Positions 23,156-31,268 of a stretch of 40,268 nucleotides of DNA are shown here, piece by piece; position 1 is the first letter of the stretch; each line of letters starts with the position of its first letter. Source of the stretch: an uncultured delta proteobacterium. Lineage in GTDB: Bacteria; Myxococcota_A; UBA9160; JAFDET01. Both the position numbers and the translations under genes were made by a program. The notes beneath the pieces were generated by a model, which was not told the origin of the DNA, did not search any database, and saw nothing but the letters and a program-made list of their open reading frames with translations. The stretch lies in assembly GCA_947259215.1 (NCBI GenBank), contig CAMYLJ010000034.1:1-40268 (forward strand), read 5' to 3'.

Positions 23156-25078
23156 CTGCGGATCCTGCTTGCCGGGCTGCTCGTCTCCGCCGCATTCCCG
23201 GCAGCCTCCGCGGCCTCCAGCTATTTGGAAGAGCTGCGTGCGCAGGCGCTCCAGCACGAGCTGGCGGCGTCCCGCGAGTGGCACGTCCTGCTGCACTACC
23301 GCGAAGACCGGCTGGGCGGCGGCGTGACCAGCCTAGCCGACTCGGACAACTTCTTCTTCGCACCAGACGGCAAGACGAACCCCCAGGCCGAGCTCGAGGC
23401 CACCCTCGCCGCGTTCCTCGATCCCGACGCCCGGCTGCGCAACGACGAGCACCCCCAGTGCGTGTTCGTCGCCCGGCGCGCCTTCCTCGACCGCAACCTC
23501 GGCCTCGATCGCGCGCGCCTTCCCTGGCGACCGTGCCCCGAGTACGACGAGTGGCGCACGGCCCTGGGCGCTGCGGGCCTGAGCCTGATCTTCGCCGAGG
23601 CGTTCATGAACAACCCCGCCTCGATGTTCGGGCACACCCTGCTGCGCCTGGACCGGCTGCCGCCGGGCGACGATCGCACGCGGCGCGACCTGCTGGCCTA
23701 CGTCGTGAATTTTGCGGGTGAGACGGGGATGGACACCGGCGCCCTCTACGCCATCAAGGGCATCGTGGGGGCGTATCCCGGCTACTTCTCCCTGGTTCCG
23801 TACTACGACAAGGTGAACCAGTACGGGAACTGGGAAGCTCGGGACCTGTGGGAGTACCGGCTGGACCTCTCGCCCGAGGAGGTCGAGCGTCTGCTCCTGC
23901 ACCTCTGGGAGCTGCGCGATGTGGCCTTCCAGTATTTCTTCTTCTCCGAGAACTGCTCCTACGAGCTGCTCGGCCTGATCGAGGCGGCGCGACCGGAGGT
24001 CGACCTGCGCGGACGATTCGGCGGCTGGGTCGTCCCGGTGGACACGGTGCGCGCCATCCTCGAGGAGGCCGGGCTCGCCGGCGAGGTAGTGTGGCGTCCC
24101 TCGTCGGTCACGCGCATCCGCAGCGAGGCCGAGCCCCTCGACGGCGAACAGCAGCGGCTGGCCCTGGCCGTGAGCGAAGGCCGACTTCCTCCCGATGCGC
24201 CCGAGATCGAGGCGCTCGCTCCGGAGCCGCGTGCGGCGGTGCTCGCCCTGGCCCACGACCACCTCCAGCAGGTCGCCGAGTCCCGGGACCGCGAGGCCAG
24301 CGCCCGCGGCCTCGCCATCCTCAGGGAGCGCAGCCGGGTCCCGGTGACGGGCGACCCGGCCCCACCGCCGGAGCGGCCGACGACGCGCCCCGACGAAGGG
24401 CACGGCACGGCCCGGATGCAGCTCGCCGGCGGCTGGCTCGACGGGCGTAGCTTCGTCGAGCTGCGCGCGCGGCCCGCGTTCCACGATCTGCTCGATGCCA
24501 TGGGGGGATTCGTGCCCGGCGCCCAGATCGACTTCCTCCAGGGCGCCTTGCGCTTCTATCCGGACGACAACGAGGTGACGCTCCAGGAGATGACCCTGAT
24601 CGAGATCACGTCCCTGGCGCCGCGCGACCTCTTCTTCAAGCCGGTCTCCTGGAAGTTCCGCACCGGCTACCTGCGGCGCCTGCTGCCCTCGAAGGTGAGC
24701 GACGACCTGCGCGAGTCCGGCCTATGGCGAACCACCGGAGGCGCGGGGCTGACGTGGAACCCGTTCGGGAACGCCCTGCTCTACACCTTCGCCGACGCCA
24801 CCTTCGACGTGTCGGGGAAGCTCGACGACAGCGTGGGCCTCGGCTTTGGCGCCTCGACCGGGATCTACTTCGGCGACGAGGGCGACCGCTGGCGCGGCCA
24901 CCTCTTCGGCCAGGCCATGAGCTTCGTGGCGGGGGACACGCGCACGTTTCTGGCCGTCGGGTTCGAGCAACGCCTGCGCCTGACCCGCAACACGGCACTC
25001 GAAGCCCGCGTGGCCTGGGAGCGGGACTTCAGCCAGGGCTTCCTCGACGCCCGTCTGGCCTGGAGCTTCTACTTCTAG
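23156..25078 (+). CDS. DUF4105 envelope protein with unclear start
   Basis: The frame encodes a convincing signal peptide (ILLAGLLVSAAFPAASA) starting near 23156, but no ATG, GTG or TTG precedes it after the in-frame stop at 23084. The start given is a CTG at 23156; the next conventional codon is TTG 23225, which would remove the signal. A rare start codon, or a sequencing or assembly error at 23128-23156, is possible. The product (640 residues) has a DUF4105 domain: EAFMNNPASMFGHTLLRL, LLAYVVNFAGETG, GIVGAYPGYFSLVPYYDKVNQYGNWEARDLWEY and YFFFSENCSYELL, with His and Cys suggestive of a papain-like or NlpC-like hydrolase. The C-terminal third alternates like a beta-barrel and ends in Phe (DARLAWSFYF), typical of outer-membrane proteins. 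Confidence 0.78.
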   Translation: MRILLAGLLVSAAFPAASAASSYLEELRAQALQHELAASREWHVLLHYREDRLGGGVTSLADSDNFFFAPDGKTNPQAELEATLAAFLDPDARLRNDEHPQCVFVARRAFLDRNLGLDRARLPWRPCPEYDEWRTALGAAGLSLIFAEAFMNNPASMFGHTLLRLDRLPPGDDRTRRDLLAYVVNFAGETGMDTGALYAIKGIVGAYPGYFSLVPYYDKVNQYGNWEARDLWEYRLDLSPEEVERLLLHLWELRDVAFQYFFFSENCSYELLGLIEAARPEVDLRGRFGGWVVPVDTVRAILEEAGLAGEVVWRPSSVTRIRSEAEPLDGEQQRLALAVSEGRLPPDAPEIEALAPEPRAAVLALAHDHLQQVAESRDREASARGLAILRERSRVPVTGDPAPPPERPTTRPDEGHGTARMQLAGGWLDGRSFVELRARPAFHDLLDAMGGFVPGAQIDFLQGALRFYPDDNEVTLQEMTLIEITSLAPRDLFFKPVSWKFRTGYLRRLLPSKVSDDLRESGLWRTTGGAGLTWNPFGNALLYTFADATFDVSGKLDDSVGLGFGASTGIYFGDEGDRWRGHLFGQAMSFVAGDTRTFLAVGFEQRLRLTRNTALEARVAWERDFSQGFLDARLAWSFYF

Positions 25079-25081
25079 CCG

Positions 25082-26128
25082 CTAGCCGAAGGCGCGGTCC
25101 ACCAGGCGCTCCACCAGGGCGGCCCCCACCCACGAGCCCAGCGGGATCAACAGGTAGAGCCCGAAGCGGCGCAGCGCCGCGGCGTCGAACGGCCACTCGC
25201 GCAGCGCCTCGACGCGATCCTTCCATACTGCGAGGTCGACCACGGACAGGCGCTCGGCGTCCGCGGCCAGCGGGGAGTCGCACAGGCCGCTGCGGTCGCC
25301 GACCAGGGCCGATCGCACCCGCACCAGCTCCGCCGCCTTGGCGTCCTGGATGGCCCGGTGCAGGCCCCACGAAGGCAGCACCAGCGCGGCCAGCCCCACG
25401 GCCATGATCCCCAGGTAGAGCAGCACCTCGACACGCGCGGGCCCATACCCGAAGGCCGCTGCGGGAGCCAGCAGCAGCGGGACGGCCAGCACGACGAGCG
25501 CCATGCGAAGCCCGAAGCGGGCAAAGGGCGCGAGTGCCTGGAGGTCGAGGAGGTCCACCCGCACCCCGTGGCGCCCGCAGCGCCAGAAGCGGCGTACACC
25601 GATGATCCACGCGAGCAAGACCGGACCAAGGGCGATCCAGAAGAAGACCTGTCCCACGAGGTCGTAGAGCTCCGTGAAGCCCACGGGGCCGCCGGCCAGC
25701 ACGATCGAGGTGGGCCCCCCGGTGCCCGGGGCGATGGCGTGCAGCACGACCGGCACCATCGGCCCTACGAGCGCGGCCACCAGCAGCGCCTTCCTGGAGT
25801 GGAGCGCGACATCGGCCGCGGCGCGCGCGCAGGCGTCGGGAGTCCCGCAGAGCGACGGCTGCAACTCTGCCATGTCGCGAACCGAGCCCTCGATCACGAG
25901 CCAGCCGCCGAAGACCAGGAAGTAGGCGATCCCGGCCGGCAGCAGGACGAAGTCGACCAGCAGGGCCGCGTCCACCGTCACCGGCGCGTCCGCGAGCAGG
26001 CGGTTCCCCATCAGCGCGAGCCCACGCAGGGCGGCCAGCACGCCGGCGATCGCCAGCGCGGCGCCGAAGGGCGGCGCGGGAAGCGTGTCCACCAGCCGGC
26101 AGAACCAGGGACGGACCCCGGAGCTCAT
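25082..26128 (-). CDS. Polytopic membrane protein of unknown function
   Basis: This 348-residue protein has about six or seven predicted membrane segments (for example AALAIAGVLAALRGLALM, AALLVDFVLLPAGIAYFLVF, VFFWIALGPVLLAWIIG, MALVVLAVPLLLAPAAAFG, LLYLGIMAVGLAALVLP, LYLLIPLGSWVGAAL). I do not recognise the family. It faces the DUF4105 gene end to end (3 bp between stops) and follows ipdF by 27 bp on the same strand. TAGACT lies just before the start, so it may have its own promoter. A role in steroid uptake would be speculation. Confidence 0.7.
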   Translation of the reverse strand: MSSGVRPWFCRLVDTLPAPPFGAALAIAGVLAALRGLALMGNRLLADAPVTVDAALLVDFVLLPAGIAYFLVFGGWLVIEGSVRDMAELQPSLCGTPDACARAAADVALHSRKALLVAALVGPMVPVVLHAIAPGTGGPTSIVLAGGPVGFTELYDLVGQVFFWIALGPVLLAWIIGVRRFWRCGRHGVRVDLLDLQALAPFARFGLRMALVVLAVPLLLAPAAAFGYGPARVEVLLYLGIMAVGLAALVLPSWGLHRAIQDAKAAELVRVRSALVGDRSGLCDSPLAADAERLSVVDLAVWKDRVEALREWPFDAAALRRFGLYLLIPLGSWVGAALVERLVDRAFG

Positions 26129-26155
26129 GCGCCGAGTCTACACCGGCGCGTGCGG

Positions 26156-26890
26156 CTACGCGTGCTGGCTCGAGACGGAGACGACCTCGCCCGTCATGTA
26201 GGAGGCGAGGTCGCTGGCCAGGAACAGGATCACGTTGGCCACCTCCACCGGCTCGGCGGCGCGGCCGAAGGCCTCCCGCGAGGACAGCTCCTCCAGCAGC
26301 CCTGCCGGCGTGACCTTGCCCAGGAACTCGTGCATGGCCAGGCTCGGCGCCACGCAGTTGATCCGCACGCCGCGCTCGGCGGCCTCGACGGCCGCGCAGC
26401 GGGTCAGCGCCATCACGCCGGCCTTGGCGGCGGCGTAGTGGCTCTGGCCTTCCTGGGCGCGCCAGCCGAGAACGGATGCGTTGTTCACGATGGCGCCGCT
26501 CCCACGCTCCAGCATGTGGGGCAGGATGGCGCGGGTCATGCGGAAGGTGCCGTTCAGGGTGACGTCGAGGACCTTGGACCACTGCTCGTCCGTCATGTCC
26601 ACGATCTTCGCGTAGCCGCCGAGGCCCGCGTTGTTGACCAGCACGTCCACCTGACCCAGCTCGGCGATCGCCGTCTCCACGAGCCGGCGCACCTGGTCCT
26701 CGTCGGTGACGTCGCAAAGGCAGCTGGCCGCGCCGATCTTCTCGGCCGCCTCCGCCAGGCGCCCCTCGTGCAGGTCGCTCACCATCACTCGCGCGCCCTC
26801 TTCCACGCAGCGCTGGGCGGTGGCGAAGCCGATGCCCGTGCCGGCAGCGGCGGTCACCAGCACGGTCTTGCCGGCGAGGAGTCCGCTCAC
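26156..26890 (-). CDS. ipdF: IpdF, SDR acting on 5-hydroxy-HIC-CoA intermediate
   Basis: GTG 26890 overlaps the upstream ACAD stop by 4 bp, giving 244 residues. The cofactor loop is the unusual TAAAGTGIG (13-21), which I associate with the IpdF group (Rv3559c), followed by SDLHEGRL, NNAG (86-89) and catalytic S139, Y152 and K156. IpdF oxidises the 5-hydroxyl of the HIC-CoA enone, giving HIEC-CoA for EchA20. The arrangement ACAD-ipdF divergent from fadD3 is the same as Rv3560c-Rv3559c opposite Rv3561 in M. tuberculosis, which supports the assignment beyond the motif. Confidence 0.86.
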   Translation of the reverse strand: MSGLLAGKTVLVTAAAGTGIGFATAQRCVEEGARVMVSDLHEGRLAEAAEKIGAASCLCDVTDEDQVRRLVETAIAELGQVDVLVNNAGLGGYAKIVDMTDEQWSKVLDVTLNGTFRMTRAILPHMLERGSGAIVNNASVLGWRAQEGQSHYAAAKAGVMALTRCAAVEAAERGVRINCVAPSLAMHEFLGKVTPAGLLEELSSREAFGRAAEPVEVANVILFLASDLASYMTGEVVSVSSQHA

Positions 26891-28065
26891 CGGGGCTCCC
26901 GGGGCAGGCCGAGGGCGCGCTCGCCGATGATGTTCTTCTGGATCTCGTTCGAGCCCGCGTAGATGGTGTCGGCGCGGGTGAAGAGGAAGAGCCGCTGGAG
27001 CCGCGTCAGCTGATAGGGCTCGCCCTCGATGATCTCCGCCTCCGGGCCGAGCACGTCCATGGCCAGCTTCCCGAGCTCGCGATGCCACGTGGCCCAGAAG
27101 ATCTTGGTGATCATGGCCTCCCGGGCCAGCTCGGGCCGTGTGGAGGACAGCATGCGCAGGGCGTTGTAGCGCTGGATGCGCAGCCCCATCCAGGCGTCGG
27201 CCAGGCGCTGGCGGAGGAGCGGATCGTCGGCCGCCCCGTTCTCCTTGGCGATCCGGATGATCTCGTCCAGCTCGTTCTGGAACAGCAGCTGCTGGCCCAG
27301 GGTGGACGCGCCGCGCTCGAAGGCCAGCGTGCCGTTGGCCACCTTCCAGCCGCCGTTCACCTCGCCCACCACGTGGTCGCGGGCGGTGCGGGCGCCGTTG
27401 TAGAAGACCTCGCTGAACTCGGAGTCCCCGGTGATCTGCACGATCGGCCGGATCTCGATCCCGGGCTGGTGCATCGGAACCAGCAGGTAGGAGATGCCGC
27501 GGTGTTTCGGCTGCGCGTCGGGGTCGGTGCGGCAGAGCACGAAGCACCAGTCGGACCACTGGGCCCAGGACGTCCACACCTTCTGACCGTCGATCACCCA
27601 CTCGTCGCCTTCGAGGACGGCGCGGGTCTGCACGTTGGCCATGTCGGAGCCGGCGTTGGGCTCCGAGTAGCCCTGACACCAGAACTCACGGCCCTCGAGG
27701 ATGCCGGGCAGGAAGCGCGCCTTCAGGGCGTCGCTCCCGAAGGCGATCACGGTCGGGCCGAGGAGCCCTTCACCGATGTGCCCGAGCCGCCCGGGCCCGC
27801 CGGCACGGGCGTACTCCTCGTGAAAGATCACCTGCTGCATCAGCGGCAGCTCGCGCCCGCCGGCGGCCTTGGGCCAGCCGATCCCGATCCAACCCGCCGC
27901 GCCCAGCGTGCGCTCCCAGGCCTTGCGCTCATCGATGCAGGTGTGCTCGTCGCCGGGACCACCGCGGCCGCGGATCGCTGCGAACTCGCCGGCCAGATGC
28001 TCGCCCAGCCAGTCCGCCACCTGGCGCCGGAAGGCCTCGTCCTCGGGGGTGAAGCGCGTGTCCAC
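26887..28065 (-). CDS. ipdE1: IpdE1/FadE30-like acyl-CoA dehydrogenase alpha subunit
   Basis: This 392-residue ACAD starts with GTG 28065 (MDTRFTPEDEAFRRQVADWL). It has WCQGYSEPNAGSDMANVQTRA, a canonical alpha-subunit flavin segment, and VWTSWAQWSDWCFVLCRTD. Near the C-terminus, IYAGSNEIQKNIIGERALGLPREPR has Ala where homotetrameric ACADs carry the catalytic Glu. It is divergent from fadD3 with 30 bp between start codons, as FadE30 is from FadD3 in mycobacteria. IpdE1 with IpdE2 dehydrogenates 5-OH-HIP-CoA, the first beta-oxidation step on the C/D-ring remnant. The proposed partner is the beta-type ACAD at 19238. No ribosome-binding site is visible upstream of the start. Confidence 0.86.
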   Translation of the reverse strand: MDTRFTPEDEAFRRQVADWLGEHLAGEFAAIRGRGGPGDEHTCIDERKAWERTLGAAGWIGIGWPKAAGGRELPLMQQVIFHEEYARAGGPGRLGHIGEGLLGPTVIAFGSDALKARFLPGILEGREFWCQGYSEPNAGSDMANVQTRAVLEGDEWVIDGQKVWTSWAQWSDWCFVLCRTDPDAQPKHRGISYLLVPMHQPGIEIRPIVQITGDSEFSEVFYNGARTARDHVVGEVNGGWKVANGTLAFERGASTLGQQLLFQNELDEIIRIAKENGAADDPLLRQRLADAWMGLRIQRYNALRMLSSTRPELAREAMITKIFWATWHRELGKLAMDVLGPEAEIIEGEPYQLTRLQRLFLFTRADTIYAGSNEIQKNIIGERALGLPREPR

Positions 28066-28075
28066 GGCAGGAGAT

Positions 28076-28097
28076 TACGATACGATACGGCTCGTAT
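28076..28097. promoter_or_regulatory. Divergent ipdE1/fadD3 control region
   Basis: The 30-bp gap contains TACGA (28076-28080), TACGA (28081-28085), TACGG (28086-28090) and the inverted TCGTA (28092-28096), and within this the inverted repeat ATACGA-N6-TCGTAT (28080-28097). TACGAT at 28081-28086 can act as the fadD3 -10 and ends 9 nt before ATG 28096, the same spacing as at ipdA. CGATACG is shared with the perfect palindrome in the ipdA promoter. No clear -35 is seen. This looks like a second site of the same regulator, possibly repressing both directions. Confidence 0.55.
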
Positions 28098-29682
28098 GCA
28101 AGTCGGCCCCCTACCCGCTTCGATTCCGGCCCTGGCGCTCGAGAGCGCCGAGCGCTTCGGGGACGCGTCCGCGATCGAGGACGGCGCAGCGCGAATCTCC
28201 TACCGGGAGCTCGGCGCGCTGACCATGCGCGCCGCCCGCGCCTGTCTGGCCGCGGGCGTGGGGCCGGGCGACGCGGTCGGGGTCTGGGCGCCGAACCGCT
28301 GGGAGTGGATCGCCGCCGCACTGGGCATCCAGGCCGCCGGCGGCGTGCTCGTCACGGTGAACACGCGCTTCAAGGGCAGCGAGGCCGCCTACGTGCTGGC
28401 CAAGAGCCGCGCGCGCCTGCTCTTCACGATGGCCGACTTCCTCGACACGAACTACGTGGCGGCGATCCGCGAGCACGACCTGCCCGACCTGGGGCGCATC
28501 GTCGCCTTCGACGCGGCCACGGACGGGGCCGAGACCTGGGACGCCTTCCTGGCAGGCGGCGACGCGGTGTCGGAGGACGAGGCCCGAACCCGCATCGCGA
28601 CGGTCGGGCCCGACGACCTCTCGGACGTGATCTTCACCTCCGGCACCACCGGCCACCCGAAGGGCGTGATGACCGCCCACGGCCAGAACCTGCGCGCCTT
28701 CGCGACGTGGTGCGACGTGATCGGCCTGCGCGCCGGCGACCGCTACCTGGTGGTGAACCCGTTCTTCCACTCCTTCGGCTACAAGGCGGGCTGGATGGCC
28801 TGCTTCCTGCGCGGCGCCACGGTGCTGCCCCACGCCGTCTTCGACGTCCCGGCGATCTTCCAGCGCGTGCTCCACGACGGAGTGAGCGTGCTGCCGGGCA
28901 CGCCCGCGGTGTTCCAGTCCTTCCTGGCCCATCCCGACCTTGCCTCCCACGACATCACGAACCTGCGCCTGGCCACCATCGGGGGCGGCGCCATCCCGGT
29001 GGAGCTGATCCGCCGCATGCACGACGAGCTCGGCTTCGAGACGGTGCTCTCCGCCTACGGGCTGACCGAGTCCTGCGGCATCGTGTCCATGTGCGTGCGC
29101 GGCGACGACGCCGAGACCATCGCCGCCACCTCGGGCCGCGCCATCCCGGATGTGGAGGTGCGCTGCGTGGACTCCGACGGCAAGGAGGTGCCGCGCGGCG
29201 AAGCGGGCGAGGTCGTGGTGCGCGGCTACAACGTGATGCGCGGCTACTTCGACGACCCGGAAGAGACCGCGAAGACCATCGACGCCGACGGCTGGCTCCA
29301 CACCGGCGACGTGGCGGAGATGGACGCCCGTGGCTACCTGCGCATCACCGACCGCATCAAGGACATGTTCATCATCGGCGGCTTGAACTGCTACCCGGCC
29401 GAGATCGAGAAGCAGATGTACGACAGCGGCCTCTTCGCTCAGGTGGCCGTCATCGGCGTGCCCGACGAGAGGATGGGCGAGGTGGGGATGGCGTGGGTGG
29501 TGCCTGCCCCCGACCAGGTCGTCACGCCCGAGGGAGTCGTCGCCTGGTGCCGCGCCAACATGGCCAACTACAAGGTTCCCCGGAGCGTACAGGTGGTGGA
29601 CGCCTTGCCGATGAACGCCTCGGGCAAGGTGCAGAAATTCCTGCTGCGCGAGCGCGCCACCGCCCTACAATCCGAGGCGTGA
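28096..29682 (+). CDS. fadD3: FadD3-like HIP-CoA ligase
   Basis: This 528-residue AMP-forming acyl-CoA synthetase has the P-loop [10 protein letters not shown] (181-190), [33 protein letters not shown], the hinge [23 protein letters not shown], and the C-terminal catalytic Lys in ASGKVQK (K511). [14 protein letters not shown] and the divergent placement next to an ipdE1-like gene fit FadD3, which activates HIP, the two-ring steroid remnant, with ATP and CoA. The start at ATG 28096 is within the putative operator, with no leader. Its TGA overlaps the start of a second synthetase. Confidence 0.87.
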   Translation: MQVGPLPASIPALALESAERFGDASAIEDGAARISYRELGALTMRAARACLAAGVGPGDAVGVWAPNRWEWIAAALGIQAAGGVLVTVNTRFKGSEAAYVLAKSRARLLFTMADFLDTNYVAAIREHDLPDLGRIVAFDAATDGAETWDAFLAGGDAVSEDEARTRIATVGPDDLSDVIFTSGTTGHPKGVMTAHGQNLRAFATWCDVIGLRAGDRYLVVNPFFHSFGYKAGWMACFLRGATVLPHAVFDVPAIFQRVLHDGVSVLPGTPAVFQSFLAHPDLASHDITNLRLATIGGGAIPVELIRRMHDELGFETVLSAYGLTESCGIVSMCVRGDDAETIAATSGRAIPDVEVRCVDSDGKEVPRGEAGEVVVRGYNVMRGYFDDPEETAKTIDADGWLHTGDVAEMDARGYLRITDRIKDMFIIGGLNCYPAEIEKQMYDSGLFAQVAVIGVPDERMGEVGMAWVVPAPDQVVTPEGVVAWCRANMANYKVPRSVQVVDALPMNASGKVQKFLLRERATALQSEA

Positions 29683-31220
29683 TCGAAGCGCGAACGCTCT
29701 GGCAACTGATCGAGCGGCGGGCGGACGCCACGCCTGAGGCGCTATTCGCGGTGGACGAGCGCGGCCGGCGCCTCTCCTTCGCCGTCTACCGCGCCGCCTG
29801 CGAGCGCGCCGCGGGAGCGCTCTTCGCCCAGGGCGTCGAGGAAGGCAGCCGCGTCTCGTGGCAGCTCCCCACCACCCTGGAGGCGATGGTGCTGGTGGGC
29901 GCGCTGTCCCGCCTCGGCGCGGTGCAGAACCCGATCCTGCCGATCTACCGCGCGCGCGAGGTCGGATTCGTCGCGCGCCAGTTCGGGCCCAGCCTGCTCT
30001 TCGTTCCCGGAGTCTTCCGGGGCTTCGACCACGAGACGATGGCGCGGGAGATCGCCGCGGATCGGGACGGGCTCGAGGTGGCGGTTCTGGACGGCTTGCT
30101 CGCCGAGGGCGACCCGGCCGCGCTGCCCGCGGTCTCGCCGCCCGACGTCACCTCCGAGAGCGTGCGCTGGGTCTTCTACACGTCCGGCACCACCGCGGAC
30201 CCCAAGGGCGCACGCCACTCGGACGCCGGGCTGATGGCGGCGTCACGCGGCATGAGCGCAGCGCTCGACCTCCAGGAGGACGACCGCGTCGCACTGGTCT
30301 TCCCCTTCACCCACGTGGGCGGCGTGCTCTGGCTGATGAACGGCCTCCACAGCGGCTGCGCACACATCGTGGTCCCAGCCTTCGACCCGGCGACCAGCAT
30401 CGACGTGCTGGCGCGCCACGGCGTCACCCAGGCCGGCGCGGGCACGGCCTTCCACCAGGTCTACCTGGCGGTGCAGCGCGAGCGCGGGGGCGCGCCGATC
30501 TTCCCGCGCGTGCGCGCCTTCCCGGGCGGCGGCGCGCCGAAGCCGCCGCAGCTCCACCACGACCTGAAGCGCGAGATCGGCGGCGCCGGAATCGTGGCGG
30601 GCTACGGCATGACCGAGTGCCCCGTGCTGGCGATGAGCTCCCCCGGCGATCCGGACAAGAAGCTCGCACACACGGAAGGCCGCGCGTGCCCGTCCGAGAT
30701 GCAGATCCGGGTGGTGACGCTCGCCGGCGACGTCGCCACCCCCGGCGTGGAGGGCGAGCTGCGGGTCAAGGGACCGCAGCTCTGCCAGGGCTACCTGGAC
30801 CCGTCCCTGGACGACGCCGCCTTCGACGACGACGGCTTCTTCCGCACCGGCGACCTGGGCTTTCTCGACGCCGACGGCTACGTGACCATCACCGGGCGCC
30901 TGAAGGACGTGATCATCCGCAAGGGCGAGAACGTGAGCGCCAAGGAGATCGAGGATCTCCTCTACGACCACCCGAAGGTCAAGGACGCCGCCGTGATCGG
31001 GCTGCCCGATCCCGCGACTGGCGAGCGGGTCTGTGCGGTCGTGGCGTGCGCGGACGCGAGCGACCCGCTCGCCTTCGCCGAGATGGTGGACTGCCTGCGC
31101 GGCCGCGACCTGATGGTCCAGAAGATCCCGGAGCGCCTGGAGCTCCTGCCCGAGCTGCCGCGGAATCCCACCGGAAAGGTGCTGAAGCACACGCTCCGGG
31201 AGCGCTACGCCGGCAGCTGA
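29679..31220 (+). CDS. AMP-dependent acyl-CoA synthetase
   Basis: GTG 29679 overlaps the fadD3 stop (GTGA), giving 513 residues. It has the P-loop TSGTTADPKG (168-177), PFTHVGGVLWLM, YGMTECPVLAMSS, FFRTGDLGFLDADGYVTITGRLKDVIIRKGENVSAKEIE and NPTGKVLK (K500). It is clearly a different paralogue from fadD3, resembling cyclohexanecarboxylate or FadD17-type ligases. Coupling to fadD3 suggests that it activates another carboxylate from the same diet, for example a sterol or bile-acid side chain, but the substrate cannot be read from the sequence. Confidence 0.85.
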   Translation: MIEARTLWQLIERRADATPEALFAVDERGRRLSFAVYRAACERAAGALFAQGVEEGSRVSWQLPTTLEAMVLVGALSRLGAVQNPILPIYRAREVGFVARQFGPSLLFVPGVFRGFDHETMAREIAADRDGLEVAVLDGLLAEGDPAALPAVSPPDVTSESVRWVFYTSGTTADPKGARHSDAGLMAASRGMSAALDLQEDDRVALVFPFTHVGGVLWLMNGLHSGCAHIVVPAFDPATSIDVLARHGVTQAGAGTAFHQVYLAVQRERGGAPIFPRVRAFPGGGAPKPPQLHHDLKREIGGAGIVAGYGMTECPVLAMSSPGDPDKKLAHTEGRACPSEMQIRVVTLAGDVATPGVEGELRVKGPQLCQGYLDPSLDDAAFDDDGFFRTGDLGFLDADGYVTITGRLKDVIIRKGENVSAKEIEDLLYDHPKVKDAAVIGLPDPATGERVCAVVACADASDPLAFAEMVDCLRGRDLMVQKIPERLELLPELPRNPTGKVLKHTLRERYAGS

Positions 31221-31268
31221 CGCCCGCGCTTTCCCTGCCGAAGGTGAGTGGTAGCCTCCGCGCCAGAC

